Assembly: GCF_017811755.1 (NCBI RefSeq)
Contig: NZ_JADDJF010000008.1
Span: 62,001-126,000, forward strand
Length of the DNA stretch: 64,000 nt
Source: Pararhodobacter sp. SW119
GTDB lineage: Bacteria; Pseudomonadota; Alphaproteobacteria; Rhodobacterales; Rhodobacteraceae
Reading direction: 5' to 3'
Shown here: positions 50,083 through 59,290 of the stretch, one piece after another
Layout of the letters: each line of letters starts with the position of its first letter
Numbering within the stretch: the first letter of the stretch is position 1
Made by a program: the position numbers and the translations under genes
The notes under the pieces: model-generated
Told to the model about the DNA's origin: nothing
Seen by the model: the letters and a program-made list of their open reading frames with translations, nothing else
Databases searched by the model: none

Positions 50083-51318
50083 TCACCCCAGCATCACGAT
50101 CTGGACATCTGCGACATTCGTGCCGGTCCCGCCGGTGACCAGCAGGTCGCCCGCTAGCTGTAGCGCCCTGTGGCTGTCGTTGTCGGCCAGAAGCGCGCGC
50201 CAGTCGCCGCCCGCGGCCGCGATCCTGTCCAGCGTTCCACCATCGACCAGTCCGCCCGCCGCCTCGGTGGGGCCATCGCGCCCGTCGGTGCCGCCCGAGA
50301 GAAAGACCCAGGGTCGGGCAATCCCCTCCATCCCCGCCGCGACCCGCAACGCCAGTTCCTGGTTGCGTCCACCCCTGCCCCGCCCCTGCAGGGTCACCGT
50401 CGTCTCACCCCCACAGACCGCCAGGATCTCTCCTGCCGGTGCCGCCCGCATCCGCGCCACCAGCCAGTCGGCGGCCGCGCCCACATCGCCCGTCAGCCGA
50501 TCCGTCCATATCGTCGCGGCCGACGCCGAAACCATCGCCGCCAGCGACATGCCGTTCGACCCGATCAACCGGTTTTCGGCCTGGACGCGCTGTGCGCCGT
50601 CCTCGCTACGATCCAGTGCCTCGCGCACCGACACAGGCATCCGGTCCCAGAGGTTGCGCGTCACCAGCAGTTGCCGCGCCTCTTCTCTCGCGCAAATTGG
50701 CGCCACCGTCAGACCCGAGGCGACGACGCGCAGGTCATCCCCGATCACGTCGGACAGGATCAGGGCGACCACTCGCGCCGGCGCTGCGGCACGCGCCAGC
50801 CCGCCGCCTTTCAGCCGCGACAGGCGTTGCCGAACGGAGTTCATTCCGGTGATGTCCATTCCCGCAGCCAGCATCAGCCGGTTGGCCTGCGCCTTGTCCT
50901 CCAGCGATACGCCCGGCACCGGTGCCGCCAGCAGGGCCGAGCCCCCACCCGAAATCAGGGCCAGAACCACATCGCCGGCCCTCGTCCGGGCCAGCATCGC
51001 CTCCACCGCCTCGGCGGCGCGCAGCCCGCCCGCGTCGGGCACCGGGTGGCCCGCGACATGCACCTCGGCACCATCCAGCGGCGCGGCGTTTTCGGCGTTT
51101 GTCACGACGATCACGCCGCTTGCCGGGATGCTTTCGGCCAGATGCTCCTGCGCCGCCGACGCCATGGCACGCGCGGCCTTGCCCACCGCAACGATCCAGA
51201 CCCGCACCCCGCGGACATCCATCTCGGCAAGCGCGTGCGCCACCGCCGGGCCAGGGTCGGCCGCGGCCACCGCCACGCCGAAAAGTCGCGTTGCCTCCGC
51301 CCGCATCGCCTCGATCAT
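50083..51318 (-). CDS. Glycerate 2-kinase (MOFRL family)
   Basis: A 411-residue glycerate kinase of the GckA/TtuD type that makes 2-phosphoglycerate from glycerate. The N-terminal DUF4147 domain shows VAVGKAARAMASAA and VLALISGGGSALL. The C-terminal MOFRL domain shows EILAVCGGETTV, GRGGRNQELALR, and FLSGGTDGRDGPTEAAGGLVD. Length is normal. It may serve photorespiration-like glyoxylate/glycine metabolism together with hydroxypyruvate reductase. ATG at 51318; an upstream GTG is directly adjacent. It lies between fabF and fabG, divergent from fabG. Confidence 0.92.
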   Translation of the reverse strand: MIEAMRAEATRLFGVAVAAADPGPAVAHALAEMDVRGVRVWIVAVGKAARAMASAAQEHLAESIPASGVIVVTNAENAAPLDGAEVHVAGHPVPDAGGLRAAEAVEAMLARTRAGDVVLALISGGGSALLAAPVPGVSLEDKAQANRLMLAAGMDITGMNSVRQRLSRLKGGGLARAAAPARVVALILSDVIGDDLRVVASGLTVAPICAREEARQLLVTRNLWDRMPVSVREALDRSEDGAQRVQAENRLIGSNGMSLAAMVSASAATIWTDRLTGDVGAAADWLVARMRAAPAGEILAVCGGETTVTLQGRGRGGRNQELALRVAAGMEGIARPWVFLSGGTDGRDGPTEAAGGLVDGGTLDRIAAAGGDWRALLADNDSHRALQLAGDLLVTGGTGTNVADVQIVMLG

Positions 51319-51399
51319 CACAGCCTCCGCTTCTACCGCATGACTGGCACAAACCCATCGCCGCTGCTAGAAGCGCGGGAGGCAGAAAACGGGGGGAAC

Positions 51400-52137
51400 A
51401 TGTTCGATCTGACGGGAAAGCGCGCGCTGATCACCGGCGCCTCGGGGGGGATCGGTGCCGCGATCGCGCGGGTGCTGCACGGCGCTGGCGCGACGGTCGG
51501 CCTGTCCGGCACGCGCGAGACGCCGCTCACGGACCTGGCCAGGGAACTGGGCGAACGCGCGCATGTGCTGCCGTGCGACCTGTCCGACCCCGCCGCCGTG
51601 GACGCCCTTCCGAAAACTGCGGCAGACGCGATGGGCGGTCTCGATATCCTGGTCAACAATGCCGGCATCACCCGCGACCAGATCTTCATGCGCATGTCCG
51701 ATGCCGATTGGCAGGCGGTTCTGGATGTCAACCTGACCGCCGCCATGCGCCTCTGCCGGGGCGTCATGCGCCCGATGATGAAGGCGCGCTGGGGTCGGAT
51801 CGTCAACATCTCGTCCATCGTCGGCGCCACCGGTAACGCCGGTCAGGCGAATTATGCCGCCGCCAAGGCCGGATTGATCGGCCTGACCAAGTCGCTTGCC
51901 GCCGAGGTGGCCAGCCGGGGAATCACCGCCAACGCGGTCGCGCCCGGCTTTATCGCCACCGCCATGACCGAAAAGCTGACCGACGAGCAGAAAACCCGGA
52001 TAAACGGGCAGATTCCCGCCGGCCGCATGGGCACGCCCGAGGAAATCGCCGCCGCCGTCCTCTATCTGGCCAGCGACGAGGCCGCCTATGTCACCGGCGC
52101 GACCCTGCATGTGAACGGCGGGATGGCGATGATCTGA
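51400..52137 (+). CDS. fabG: 3-oxoacyl-ACP reductase
   Basis: A 245-residue SDR enzyme that reduces beta-ketoacyl-ACP with NADPH. Cofactor motif TGASGGIG (12-19), NNAG (86-89), catalytic Ser138/139, Tyr152 and Lys156. The FabG-typical ITRDQIFMRMSDADWQAVLDVNL and GFIATAMTEKL are present. The ATG at 51400 has GGGGGGAAC upstream. It precedes acpP on the same strand, the usual fatty-acid order. Confidence 0.94.
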   Translation: MFDLTGKRALITGASGGIGAAIARVLHGAGATVGLSGTRETPLTDLARELGERAHVLPCDLSDPAAVDALPKTAADAMGGLDILVNNAGITRDQIFMRMSDADWQAVLDVNLTAAMRLCRGVMRPMMKARWGRIVNISSIVGATGNAGQANYAAAKAGLIGLTKSLAAEVASRGITANAVAPGFIATAMTEKLTDEQKTRINGQIPAGRMGTPEEIAAAVLYLASDEAAYVTGATLHVNGGMAMI

Positions 52138-52321
52138 GGCCGATTCCCGCCCCTTGCGAAAGCGTTTGCCATGCCGCATGACTGTGCTATAGGCGGCGCT
52201 GATCGAGCCGGGACCTGCCCGCGCTGGTCAATGCCTGCATTGCCGAGCATGTGCAGGCGGCGCCTGGTAGGGGCAGTAGGACAAGAACGGCGGGTTCCGC
52301 CGAAACACACGAGGAAATGAC

Positions 52322-52555
52322 ATGAGCGACATCTCAGAGCGCGTGAAGAAGATTGTGGTCGAACATCTCGGTGTCGACGAAGAGAAGATCACCGAAAACG
52401 CCTCTTTCATCGACGATCTGGGCGCTGACAGCCTCGACACGGTCGAACTTGTGATGGCTTTCGAGGAAGAATTCGGCATCGAGATCCCCGATGACGCCGC
52501 CGAGAACATCCAGACTTTCGGCGATGCGGTGAAGTTCATTTCCGACGCGGCCTGA
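52322..52555 (+). CDS. acpP: Acyl carrier protein
   Basis: A 77-residue ACP with the phosphopantetheine site Ser37 in [13 protein letters not shown]. It is highly acidic and of normal length. The start follows GAGGAAATGAC with a strong ribosome binding site (GAGGAA). It carries growing acyl chains for FabF, FabG and related enzymes. A 26-bp hairpin lies 35 bp after its stop. Confidence 0.97.
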   Translation: MSDISERVKKIVVEHLGVDEEKITENASFIDDLGADSLDTVELVMAFEEEFGIEIPDDAAENIQTFGDAVKFISDAA

Positions 52556-52589
52556 CCCGTCGCGCCAGACAGCACCGAACGAAATTTGT

Positions 52590-52615
52590 GGCGCCCTTTC
52601 CCCGGAAAGGGCGCC
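52590..52615 (+). terminator. Hairpin after acpP
   Basis: A perfect 12-bp stem (GGCGCCCTTTCC/GGAAAGGGCGCC) with a 2-nt loop is followed by ATTCGCATTTCGG. The stem is terminator-like; the T run is poor. Probable transcription end of fabG-acpP. Confidence 0.6.
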
Positions 52616-52731
52616 ATTCGCATTTCGGGCAGGGCCGCACCGGCCTTGAAGCCTTGCCCGTTTCGCCGTCGCCGAGATAGAAGCACCCGCTACCGCCCCC
52701 TGTCCGCATGGGGCGCCAACAAGGGGCAGAC

Positions 52732-53658
52732 ATGCCGAATAGCCGGAACGCGCCGCCGACAGACGCCGTGCCCGCCTCGCTCGGGCACCGGTTGCAGGAC
52801 CGCGCGATTGGCGTGCTGATCGCGCTTCTTCTGCGGCTGCCCTACCGGCGACGCGTGGCGCTGATGGGATGGATCGTCTCGCGCCTCGTCGCGCCGCTTG
52901 CCGGCTGGCGCAAGCGGGTGCGCGCCAACCTTGCCCATGTCTTCCCCGACCTGCCGAGGGCCGAGGTCGAACGCATCGCCCGCAGGGTGCCCGAAAACGT
53001 CGGGCGCACGGTGATGGAGCTGTTCTCGGGTCCCGATCTGATCGCACAGACGCGGCATGTCCCGGTCGAGGGGCCGGGGCTGTCGGCGCTGCAGGCGGCG
53101 CATGATGCCGGCCGCCCGGTGATCCTCGCCACGGCGCATCTGGGCAATTACGACGCCGCGCGCGCGACGCTGCTGAACCGCGGCTATCGGCTGGGCGCGC
53201 TCTACATGCCGATGGCGAACCCGGCTTTCAACCGCCGCTACGTCGCCGCGATGGAGTCGCTCGGCGGGGAAATGTTCCCGCGCGGGCGCGCCGGGCTTTC
53301 CGGCATGATCCGGCATCTTCGGCAGGGGGGCGTGCTGGCGCTGGTCGTGGACCAGCACATGCACCATGGCGAGCCGCTGGATTTCATGGGCCAACCCGCG
53401 ATGACGGCGATTTCCGCGGCGGAACTGGCGCTGAAGTTCGACGCGCCCCTGATCCCCGGCTACGCGCTGCGCACCGACGACCCCACTGGCTTTCGCGTCA
53501 TCGTGGAGGCGCCGGTGCCGCCGGGCGATCCCGTCTCCATGACCCAGGCGCTGAATGACAGCGCCGCGGCGCAGGTCCGCGCGAACATGGATCAGTGGCT
53601 CTGGATTCATCGTCGCTGGAAGGGTGCACCCGACGCTTCTGCCGCCACTGGCGGCTGA
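52732..53658 (+). CDS. Lipid A-type lysophospholipid acyltransferase (LpxL/HtrB family)
   Basis: A 308-residue LpxL/HtrB-family acyltransferase that adds secondary acyl chains to lipid A or a related lipid. The N-terminal membrane helix (about 25-45) and the catalytic H-x4-D motif, HLGNYD (136-141), are present. RLGALYMPMANPAFNRRY and VDQHMHHGEPLDFMG are family-typical. The ATG at 52732 has AAGGGG at a good distance. The acyl donor would be an acyl-ACP, which fits the preceding acpP gene. Confidence 0.88.
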   Translation: MPNSRNAPPTDAVPASLGHRLQDRAIGVLIALLLRLPYRRRVALMGWIVSRLVAPLAGWRKRVRANLAHVFPDLPRAEVERIARRVPENVGRTVMELFSGPDLIAQTRHVPVEGPGLSALQAAHDAGRPVILATAHLGNYDAARATLLNRGYRLGALYMPMANPAFNRRYVAAMESLGGEMFPRGRAGLSGMIRHLRQGGVLALVVDQHMHHGEPLDFMGQPAMTAISAAELALKFDAPLIPGYALRTDDPTGFRVIVEAPVPPGDPVSMTQALNDSAAAQVRANMDQWLWIHRRWKGAPDASAATGG

Positions 53659-53676
53659 ACCAAACGGTCCCGGCGC

Positions 53677-54579
53677 TCAGCGCAGCCGCGCCGCCGCCAC
53701 GATCTCGCCCTGCCCGCGTTCCTGCGCGACAACGACCAGCGGGTCGGTTCCGTCGATCTGCACCGACATTTCTAGCGGCGCGCGCATGTCCCAGGTGGCG
53801 ATCGTCTGCCAGCTGGTGACGATGTTGTGGTACTCGCCTCGCCGCCCGGCATTCTCGCCGGCCTCGATCTCGACCATCGCGGTCGGTGCATAGCGGATCA
53901 GATGCAGCACCAGCGCCGCCTGCGCGTCCGGCGCCGTCTGCGCGCGCGCGGCAAACGCGGTATCCGCCAGTTCGGCGCCCGGGCGCGCAGCGATCAGCGG
54001 CGCGTCCTCCGCCTGTTCGTCGCGATGGGCGCGAATCTCCAGCGCGCCGCTGGGCGCGCGGGTCAGTTCCAGTATGATCTCGGCCTTCTGGCGGCGGTGA
54101 TGGTCGATGGCGTTCATCACCTGCATGACGCGAAACCCCTCGATCACGTCGTCGCCGTTGACGATCACCTGCGGCGTGTAGATCGTCGAATGACCGTTGC
54201 GCCGGGCGTAGCGCTTCTGGCGTTCGGCGTGTTCGGGCAGTGCGAAGGTGTCCGCCCAGCCGATATAATCCCAGTAATCGACATGCAGGGCCAGCGCGAT
54301 CACGTCCTCGCGCATCGCCAGTTGTGCCATCATCGCATCCGCCGGCGGGCAGGCCGCGCAACCCTGCGCGGTGAAAAGCTCGATCACCACCTGCCGCTCG
54401 GCCGACGCCCCGGGCAGCGAGACCTGCGCAACCGCCGGCGCCGCCAGCAGCAAGCCCGCCGCCCAGACCGCAATCCCCGCCATCAGCCCGGACGCGGGAC
54501 GCGGCAGCCCGGACGCGGGACGCGGCGGGCCGTTGCGGAACGGGTCGCGGTCGACGGAATCGCGCGCGCCGGGAATCAT
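53677..54579 (-). CDS. DUF1223 domain protein, secreted thioredoxin-like
   Basis: A 300-residue protein. An unusual basic N-terminus of about 32 residues holds a perfect tandem repeat RPASGLP. A signal-peptide-like hydrophobic stretch follows (MAGIAVWAAGLLLAAPAVAQ). The DUF1223 domain has a CxxC pair, CAACPPAD, and ALHVDYWDYIGWADTF, resembling thioredoxin-like proteins. The start at 54579 is preferred because AAAGGAG lies 6 bp upstream; an internal ATG at 54483 would remove the repeat. Periplasmic; function unknown. Confidence 0.8.
   Translation of the reverse strand: MIPGARDSVDRDPFRNGPPRPASGLPRPASGLMAGIAVWAAGLLLAAPAVAQVSLPGASAERQVVIELFTAQGCAACPPADAMMAQLAMREDVIALALHVDYWDYIGWADTFALPEHAERQKRYARRNGHSTIYTPQVIVNGDDVIEGFRVMQVMNAIDHHRRQKAEIILELTRAPSGALEIRAHRDEQAEDAPLIAARPGAELADTAFAARAQTAPDAQAALVLHLIRYAPTAMVEIEAGENAGRRGEYHNIVTSWQTIATWDMRAPLEMSVQIDGTDPLVVVAQERGQGEIVAAARLR
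54484..54525. repeat. Two perfect 21-bp tandem units
   Basis: CAGCCCGGACGCGGGACGCGG, less its last base, is repeated exactly at 54484-54504 and 54505-54525. It encodes seven residues twice in the DUF1223 N-terminus. Likely a recent slippage duplication. Confidence 0.85.
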
Positions 54580-54720
54580 GATTGCTCCTTTGCCTGAACC
54601 TTGTCTCGGGCCTCGCCCTTAATGCCAGCCAAGAAAGCACCGATGCAAGCGCGGGCAAGCACCGTGCGCACGGTTACACCCGGATGTGACCGCAGACAGC
54701 GTCTCGGCAGGCCTCGACTT

Positions 54721-54744
54721 TTCTGTGCACAATGGTATACAGAA
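54721..54744. promoter_or_regulatory. Inverted repeat TTCTGT-12 bp-ACAGAA upstream of acnA
   Basis: TTCTGT and ACAGAA face each other with a GTATAC inside the spacer, 85-108 bp upstream of the acnA start. Might be an operator in the acnA promoter region. No regulator is visible. Confidence 0.3.
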
Positions 54745-54828
54745 CACGTAACGGCCCTTGATCCCTCATCCCCGAACAGGCTAGAGAGCCGCAGCGAAAC
54801 CTCTGTTTTCCAGAAGGGAGCCACCCAG

Positions 54829-57600
54829 ATGCCCATCATTGTCGGCCAGGACAGCGCCAAGACGCGCAAGACACTCAGCGCGGGCGGCAAGACCATCGCC
54901 TACTACTCAATCCCCGCCGCCGAGGCCGCGGGACTAGGCGATTTCAGCAAACTTCCCGCGGCGCTGAAGGTCGTGCTGGAAAACATGCTCCGCTTCGAGG
55001 ACGGCAAGACGGTGACGCAGGACGACATCCGCGCCTTCGCCGACTGGGCCGACAAGGGCGGCAAGAACCCGCGCGAGATCGCCTACCGTCCGGCCCGCGT
55101 GCTGATGCAGGACTTCACCGGCGTGCCCGCCGTCGTCGACCTGGCGGCAATGCGCGACGGGATCGTGGCGCTCGGTGGCGACGCGCAGAAGATCAACCCG
55201 CTGAACCCCGTCGACCTCGTGATCGACCATTCGGTGATGATCGACGAATTCGGCAATCCGCGCGCCTTCCAGATGAACGTCGACCGCGAATACGAGCGGA
55301 ACATGGAACGCTACACCTTCCTCAAATGGGGGCAGAAGGCGTTCGACAACTTCCGCGTGGTCCCGCCGGGCACCGGCATCTGCCACCAGGTTAACCTGGA
55401 ATATCTCGCCCAGACCGTCTGGACCGATCAGGACCAGAACGGCGACACCGTGGCCTATCCCGATACCCTGGTCGGCACCGACAGCCACACCACGATGGTC
55501 AACGGCCTCGCCGTCCTCGGCTGGGGCGTCGGCGGGATCGAGGCCGAGGCCGCGATGCTCGGCCAGCCGATCTCCATGCTGATCCCCGAGGTTGTCGGCT
55601 TCAAGGTCACCGGCGCCATGGTCGAAGGGGTGACCGCCACCGACCTCGTGCTCAAGGTCGTCAAGATGCTGCGCGATCACGGCGTTGTGGGCAAGTTCGT
55701 CGAATTCTACGGCGACGGCCTCGATCACATGCCGCTGGCCGACCGCGCGACCATCGCCAACATGGCCCCCGAATACGGCGCCACCTGCGGCTTCTTCCCC
55801 ATCGACGGCGAAACCCTGCGCTACCTGCGCCAGACCGGCCGGCATGAGGACCGCATCGCCCTGGTCGAGGCCTATGCCAAGGAAAACGGCATGTGGCGCG
55901 ACGAAAGCTACGCGCCGGTCTACACCTCGACCCTGCACCTGGACCTCGGCGATGTCGTTCCCGCCATCTCGGGCCCCAAGCGTCCGCAGGACCACGTGGC
56001 ACTCGATGCCGCCGCCGGCGCCTTCGGCGACTATATCCGCGGCCTGCGCAAGGTGCCCTCGGCCCCCGAACTGGAAAAGGCCGACTGGGCGGAGGAGGGC
56101 GGCTCGCCCGGTCCGAACCATGTGCCCGGCGATCATGACGGCGTGAAATGGGTGACTGTCGCGGGCGAGGATTACAAGCTGCGCGACGGCTCCATCGTCA
56201 TCGCCTCGATCACCTCCTGCACCAACACCTCCAACCCCTATGTGCTGGTCGGCGCGGGGCTTCTGGCCCGCAAGGCGCGCGCGCTGGGGTTGAACCGCAA
56301 GCCCTGGGTCAAGACCTCGCTCGCGCCCGGCAGCCAGGTGGTGACCGAATACCTCAACGCCGCCGACCTCAGCGAGGATCTGGACGCGCTCGGCTTCAAC
56401 CTCGTGGGCTACGGCTGCACAACCTGCATCGGCAACTCCGGTCCGCTGCAGCCCGAGATCTCGAAGGCGGTGAACGACAACGACCTCGTCGCCGTCTCGG
56501 TCCTTTCGGGCAACCGCAACTTCGAAGGGCGCATCAGCCCCGACGTGCGCGCCAACTACCTCGCCTCGCCGCCGCTGGTCGTGGCCTATGCGCTGGCCGG
56601 CGACATGAACATCGATATCACCCGCGACCCGCTGGGAAATGACAAGGACGGCAACCCCGTCTACCTGAAGGACATCTGGCCCTCGACCCAGGAAATCGCC
56701 GAGATGGTCGAGAAGGTCGTCCACCGCGAGATGTTCATCGACAAGTACGGTGATGTCTTCAAGGGCGACGAGAAGTGGCAGGGCGTGCAGACCCCGGACA
56801 CCGAGACCTACGACTGGCCCGCGACCTCGACCTACATCCAGAACCCGCCCTACTTCCAGGGCATGTCAAAGGAAAAGGGCTCGATCGAACCACTGAAGGG
56901 CGCGCGCATCCTCGCGCTTCTGGGCGACATGATCACCACCGACCACATCTCGCCGGCAGGCTCCTTCAAGGCCGAAACGCCGGCCGGCAAGTACCTGACG
57001 GAACGCCAGGTCGCGTCCAAGGATTTCAACAGCTACGGCTCGCGCCGGGGCAACCATGAAGTCATGATGCGTGGCACCTTCGCCAACATCCGCATCCGGA
57101 ACGAGATGCTGGACGGCGTCGAGGGCGGCTACACGAAAGGCCCCGACGGCGAGCAGACCTCGATCTACGACGCCGCGATGGCCTGGCAGGATCAGGATGT
57201 GCCGCTGGTCGTCGTCGGCGGGGTGGAATACGGCGCCGGCTCCAGCCGCGACTGGGCGGCCAAGGGCACGAGCCTGCTGGGCGTCAAGGCCGTGATCGCC
57301 GAAAGCTTCGAGCGTATCCACCGCTCCAACCTCGTCGGCATGGGCGTCATCCCGTTCGAGTTCACCGACGGCGACAGCCGCAAGTCGCTCAAGCTGTCCG
57401 GTGAGGAGGAAATCTCGATCGAGGGGCTGGATGACGACGTCAAGCCGCTCTCCGAGGTGCCCTGCAAAATCGCCTATCCCGACGGCAGCGAAAAGACGAT
57501 CACGCTCAAGTGCCGCATCGATACCGAGATCGAGGTCGACTACGTCAAGCACGGGGGCGTCCTGCACTACGTCCTGCGCAACCTCGCGCAATCGGCCTGA
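54829..57600 (+). CDS. acnA: Aconitate hydratase AcnA
   Basis: AcnA interconverts citrate and isocitrate in the TCA cycle using a 4Fe-4S cluster. The 923-residue protein of the AcnA/IRP type has the cluster Cys in SITSCTNTSNP and the pair in GYGCTTCIGNSGPL. GTDSHTTMVNGLAVLGWGVGGIEAE and GAGSSRDWAAKG are also family-typical. The ATG at 54829 follows AGAAGGGAG. It is monocistronic; a strong terminator follows. Confidence 0.96.
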   Translation: MPIIVGQDSAKTRKTLSAGGKTIAYYSIPAAEAAGLGDFSKLPAALKVVLENMLRFEDGKTVTQDDIRAFADWADKGGKNPREIAYRPARVLMQDFTGVPAVVDLAAMRDGIVALGGDAQKINPLNPVDLVIDHSVMIDEFGNPRAFQMNVDREYERNMERYTFLKWGQKAFDNFRVVPPGTGICHQVNLEYLAQTVWTDQDQNGDTVAYPDTLVGTDSHTTMVNGLAVLGWGVGGIEAEAAMLGQPISMLIPEVVGFKVTGAMVEGVTATDLVLKVVKMLRDHGVVGKFVEFYGDGLDHMPLADRATIANMAPEYGATCGFFPIDGETLRYLRQTGRHEDRIALVEAYAKENGMWRDESYAPVYTSTLHLDLGDVVPAISGPKRPQDHVALDAAAGAFGDYIRGLRKVPSAPELEKADWAEEGGSPGPNHVPGDHDGVKWVTVAGEDYKLRDGSIVIASITSCTNTSNPYVLVGAGLLARKARALGLNRKPWVKTSLAPGSQVVTEYLNAADLSEDLDALGFNLVGYGCTTCIGNSGPLQPEISKAVNDNDLVAVSVLSGNRNFEGRISPDVRANYLASPPLVVAYALAGDMNIDITRDPLGNDKDGNPVYLKDIWPSTQEIAEMVEKVVHREMFIDKYGDVFKGDEKWQGVQTPDTETYDWPATSTYIQNPPYFQGMSKEKGSIEPLKGARILALLGDMITTDHISPAGSFKAETPAGKYLTERQVASKDFNSYGSRRGNHEVMMRGTFANIRIRNEMLDGVEGGYTKGPDGEQTSIYDAAMAWQDQDVPLVVVGGVEYGAGSSRDWAAKGTSLLGVKAVIAESFERIHRSNLVGMGVIPFEFTDGDSRKSLKLSGEEEISIEGLDDDVKPLSEVPCKIAYPDGSEKTITLKCRIDTEIEVDYVKHGGVLHYVLRNLAQSA

Positions 57601-57620
57601 GCCGACCGACAAGCCGGATC

Positions 57621-57653
57621 AACGGCCGGGGCGTCTGTCCCCGGCCGTTTTCC
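57621..57653 (+). terminator. Intrinsic terminator after acnA
   Basis: Eleven-bp perfect stem AACGGCCGGGG/CCCCGGCCGTT with a 7-nt loop, followed by TTCCATTTT. Twenty bp after the acnA stop. Confidence 0.8.
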
Positions 57654-57803
57654 ATTTTGGCAAGAACAACTCTGTCGCATACGCAACGGGTCGACAGGGA
57701 CAGAGGCTCCCGCTCAGCAAGTCCGGGCCGGTCCGAAACGTGCCGAATTTTCGGCGCATTCCTAAGCCAACGCTGGCCAAGGAAATGGTTTTCGGGGCTT
57801 TCC

Positions 57804-58481
57804 ATGGCGCAACAGGTAGCAGTGCTCGTCGATGGCGAGAACATTGGCGCGCGGCACGCCGCGCGGATCCTGTCGATCGCCGCGCGCCACGGCGATCCCT
57901 CGGTCGTGCGCGTCTATGCCGACGCGCAGCGCGCCTCCGACTGGCATGGCGCCTGTGGCTATCGGATGGTGCATTCAGGCACCGGCAAGAACGCCGCCGA
58001 CCTGTTTCTGGCGCTCGATGCGATGGAACTGGCGCTGTCTAGGCATCTGCGCTGTTTCGTGATCGCCAGTTCCGATGGTGATTTCAACCATGTCGCGACC
58101 CGCCTGCGCGAACACGGCGCCAAGGTCATCGGGATCGGCGAGGCGAAAGCCCCCAATTGCTTCCGCGCTTCCTGCACAGAGTTCGTCGAACTCGACGCAA
58201 AGCCGCAGCATTCGCCTTTCCACGTCGCGTTCCCTCCAGTGACGCAACTGGATCAGACGATCCGCGCAGTCATCGCGGCGCAGAGCCAGAACGGCTCCGG
58301 CATCCGCATTGCGGAACTCAGCGCAAGACTGCATGCGCTGCACGGCGTCCGGATCAGCACGTATCCCGAAAAGAACTGGCGCACCTACCTGCTTGCCCGC
58401 CCCACGCTCTACGATCTGGACCCCCGTGGGCCCGAAGCGATGGTCAGGTTCCGCCCGGCCGGATTCGGTGTGGCCGCCTGA
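57804..58481 (+). CDS. NYN-domain protein with C-terminal LOTUS-like domain
   Basis: A 225-residue protein. The N-terminal NYN domain (PIN-like nuclease fold; about 1-135) has the conserved acidic residues in VLVDGENIG (Asp10) and SSDGDFNHV, with SGTGKNAADLFLALDAMEL between. A short C-terminal part (about 150-220, IRAVIAAQSQNGSGIRIAELSARLHALHGVRI) resembles an OST-HTH/LOTUS RNA-binding domain. It is probably an RNA-processing or RNA-binding protein; target unknown. ATG at 57804 chosen. It stands alone between acnA and the MipA gene. Confidence 0.85.
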   Translation: MAQQVAVLVDGENIGARHAARILSIAARHGDPSVVRVYADAQRASDWHGACGYRMVHSGTGKNAADLFLALDAMELALSRHLRCFVIASSDGDFNHVATRLREHGAKVIGIGEAKAPNCFRASCTEFVELDAKPQHSPFHVAFPPVTQLDQTIRAVIAAQSQNGSGIRIAELSARLHALHGVRISTYPEKNWRTYLLARPTLYDLDPRGPEAMVRFRPAGFGVAA

Positions 58482-58519
58482 GCCCCCTGCCCGCCCGCGG
58501 TTTCACGGGCCGGGTTGCC

Positions 58520-59290
58520 TCAGAAACGCAGGCTGAAATGCCGCGTCAGACCGATCCGGGCCGTCAGCTGGTCGCGGCTGCCCTGCCGCACGATGGGCGA
58601 GGCGGCGGCATCGCCGCGCAATCGGTCGTAGCGCAGCGACCCGGTGATGCCCCAGTCCGCGTTCAGCGGCTGGTAGGCGCCGATCTCGAACCCGACGGAA
58701 TAGGTCCCGCCTCCGGGCCGGTAGGCGTTCAGCACGGGGGGCGAGGCCTCCGCGGCGGTGATGCCGAAATAGGTGCGCATGAACCGTCCATCGCCGAACT
58801 CCGCGCGTGGCCCCGCGTGCAGGACCAGCCCACTCTCGGCCCGGTAGATCGCGTTGGCGCCGATCGCACCGGTCAGCGCCCGGTGGCCGACGACGCCGTA
58901 GCGCACCTCGCCATAGACCTGCCAGAACTCGGTCGTGTGATGCAGTCCCAGCCCCAGTTCCAGCGCGGCCTTCACGTCGTTCAGGCCGGCCAGTTCGTCC
59001 TTCCCCTCACGCTTGGGGATGTAGCGGAAGACGCCGCGCAGCCCGGTGCCCGGCGCGAACTGCCGGGGCCCCATCGGATCCCCCACCGCCAGCGCCCCAA
59101 AACGCAACGCGGTGAACCCGAAGCTGCCGCTGGGCGAGACACTGTAGCTGTCGGAACCGAAGTAACTGGGCGCCAGGCTCGCGCCCCCGGTCAGGGAAAA
59201 CGCGAAGACCCGCTCCTGCGCGACTGCGGGCTGCGCCAGCAACGCCGCGGTCGAGACGGTTGCGGCGATGGCGGAACGGCAAAGGCGCAT
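58520..59290 (-). CDS. MipA/OmpV family outer membrane protein
   Basis: A 256-residue beta-barrel protein. Signal peptide MRLCRSAIAATVSTAALLAQPAVAQ; then alternating hydrophobic strands (GGASLAPSYFGSDSYSVSPSGSFGF, TYSVGFEIGAYQPLNADWGITGSLRY); C-terminal Phe (FSLRF) as needed for barrel insertion. MipA-type proteins in E. coli serve as scaffold for MltA/PBP1B; other members are porin-like. Role here unknown. ATG at 59290 chosen. Confidence 0.87.
   Translation of the reverse strand: MRLCRSAIAATVSTAALLAQPAVAQERVFAFSLTGGASLAPSYFGSDSYSVSPSGSFGFTALRFGALAVGDPMGPRQFAPGTGLRGVFRYIPKREGKDELAGLNDVKAALELGLGLHHTTEFWQVYGEVRYGVVGHRALTGAIGANAIYRAESGLVLHAGPRAEFGDGRFMRTYFGITAAEASPPVLNAYRPGGGTYSVGFEIGAYQPLNADWGITGSLRYDRLRGDAAASPIVRQGSRDQLTARIGLTRHFSLRF

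Noticed and set aside
53260-53285. Another member of the TTTCCCCGCGGGGAAA family inside the LpxL-like gene
   Set aside because: The arms are in the opposite order (GGGGAA...TTCCC) with a different centre; chance similarity.
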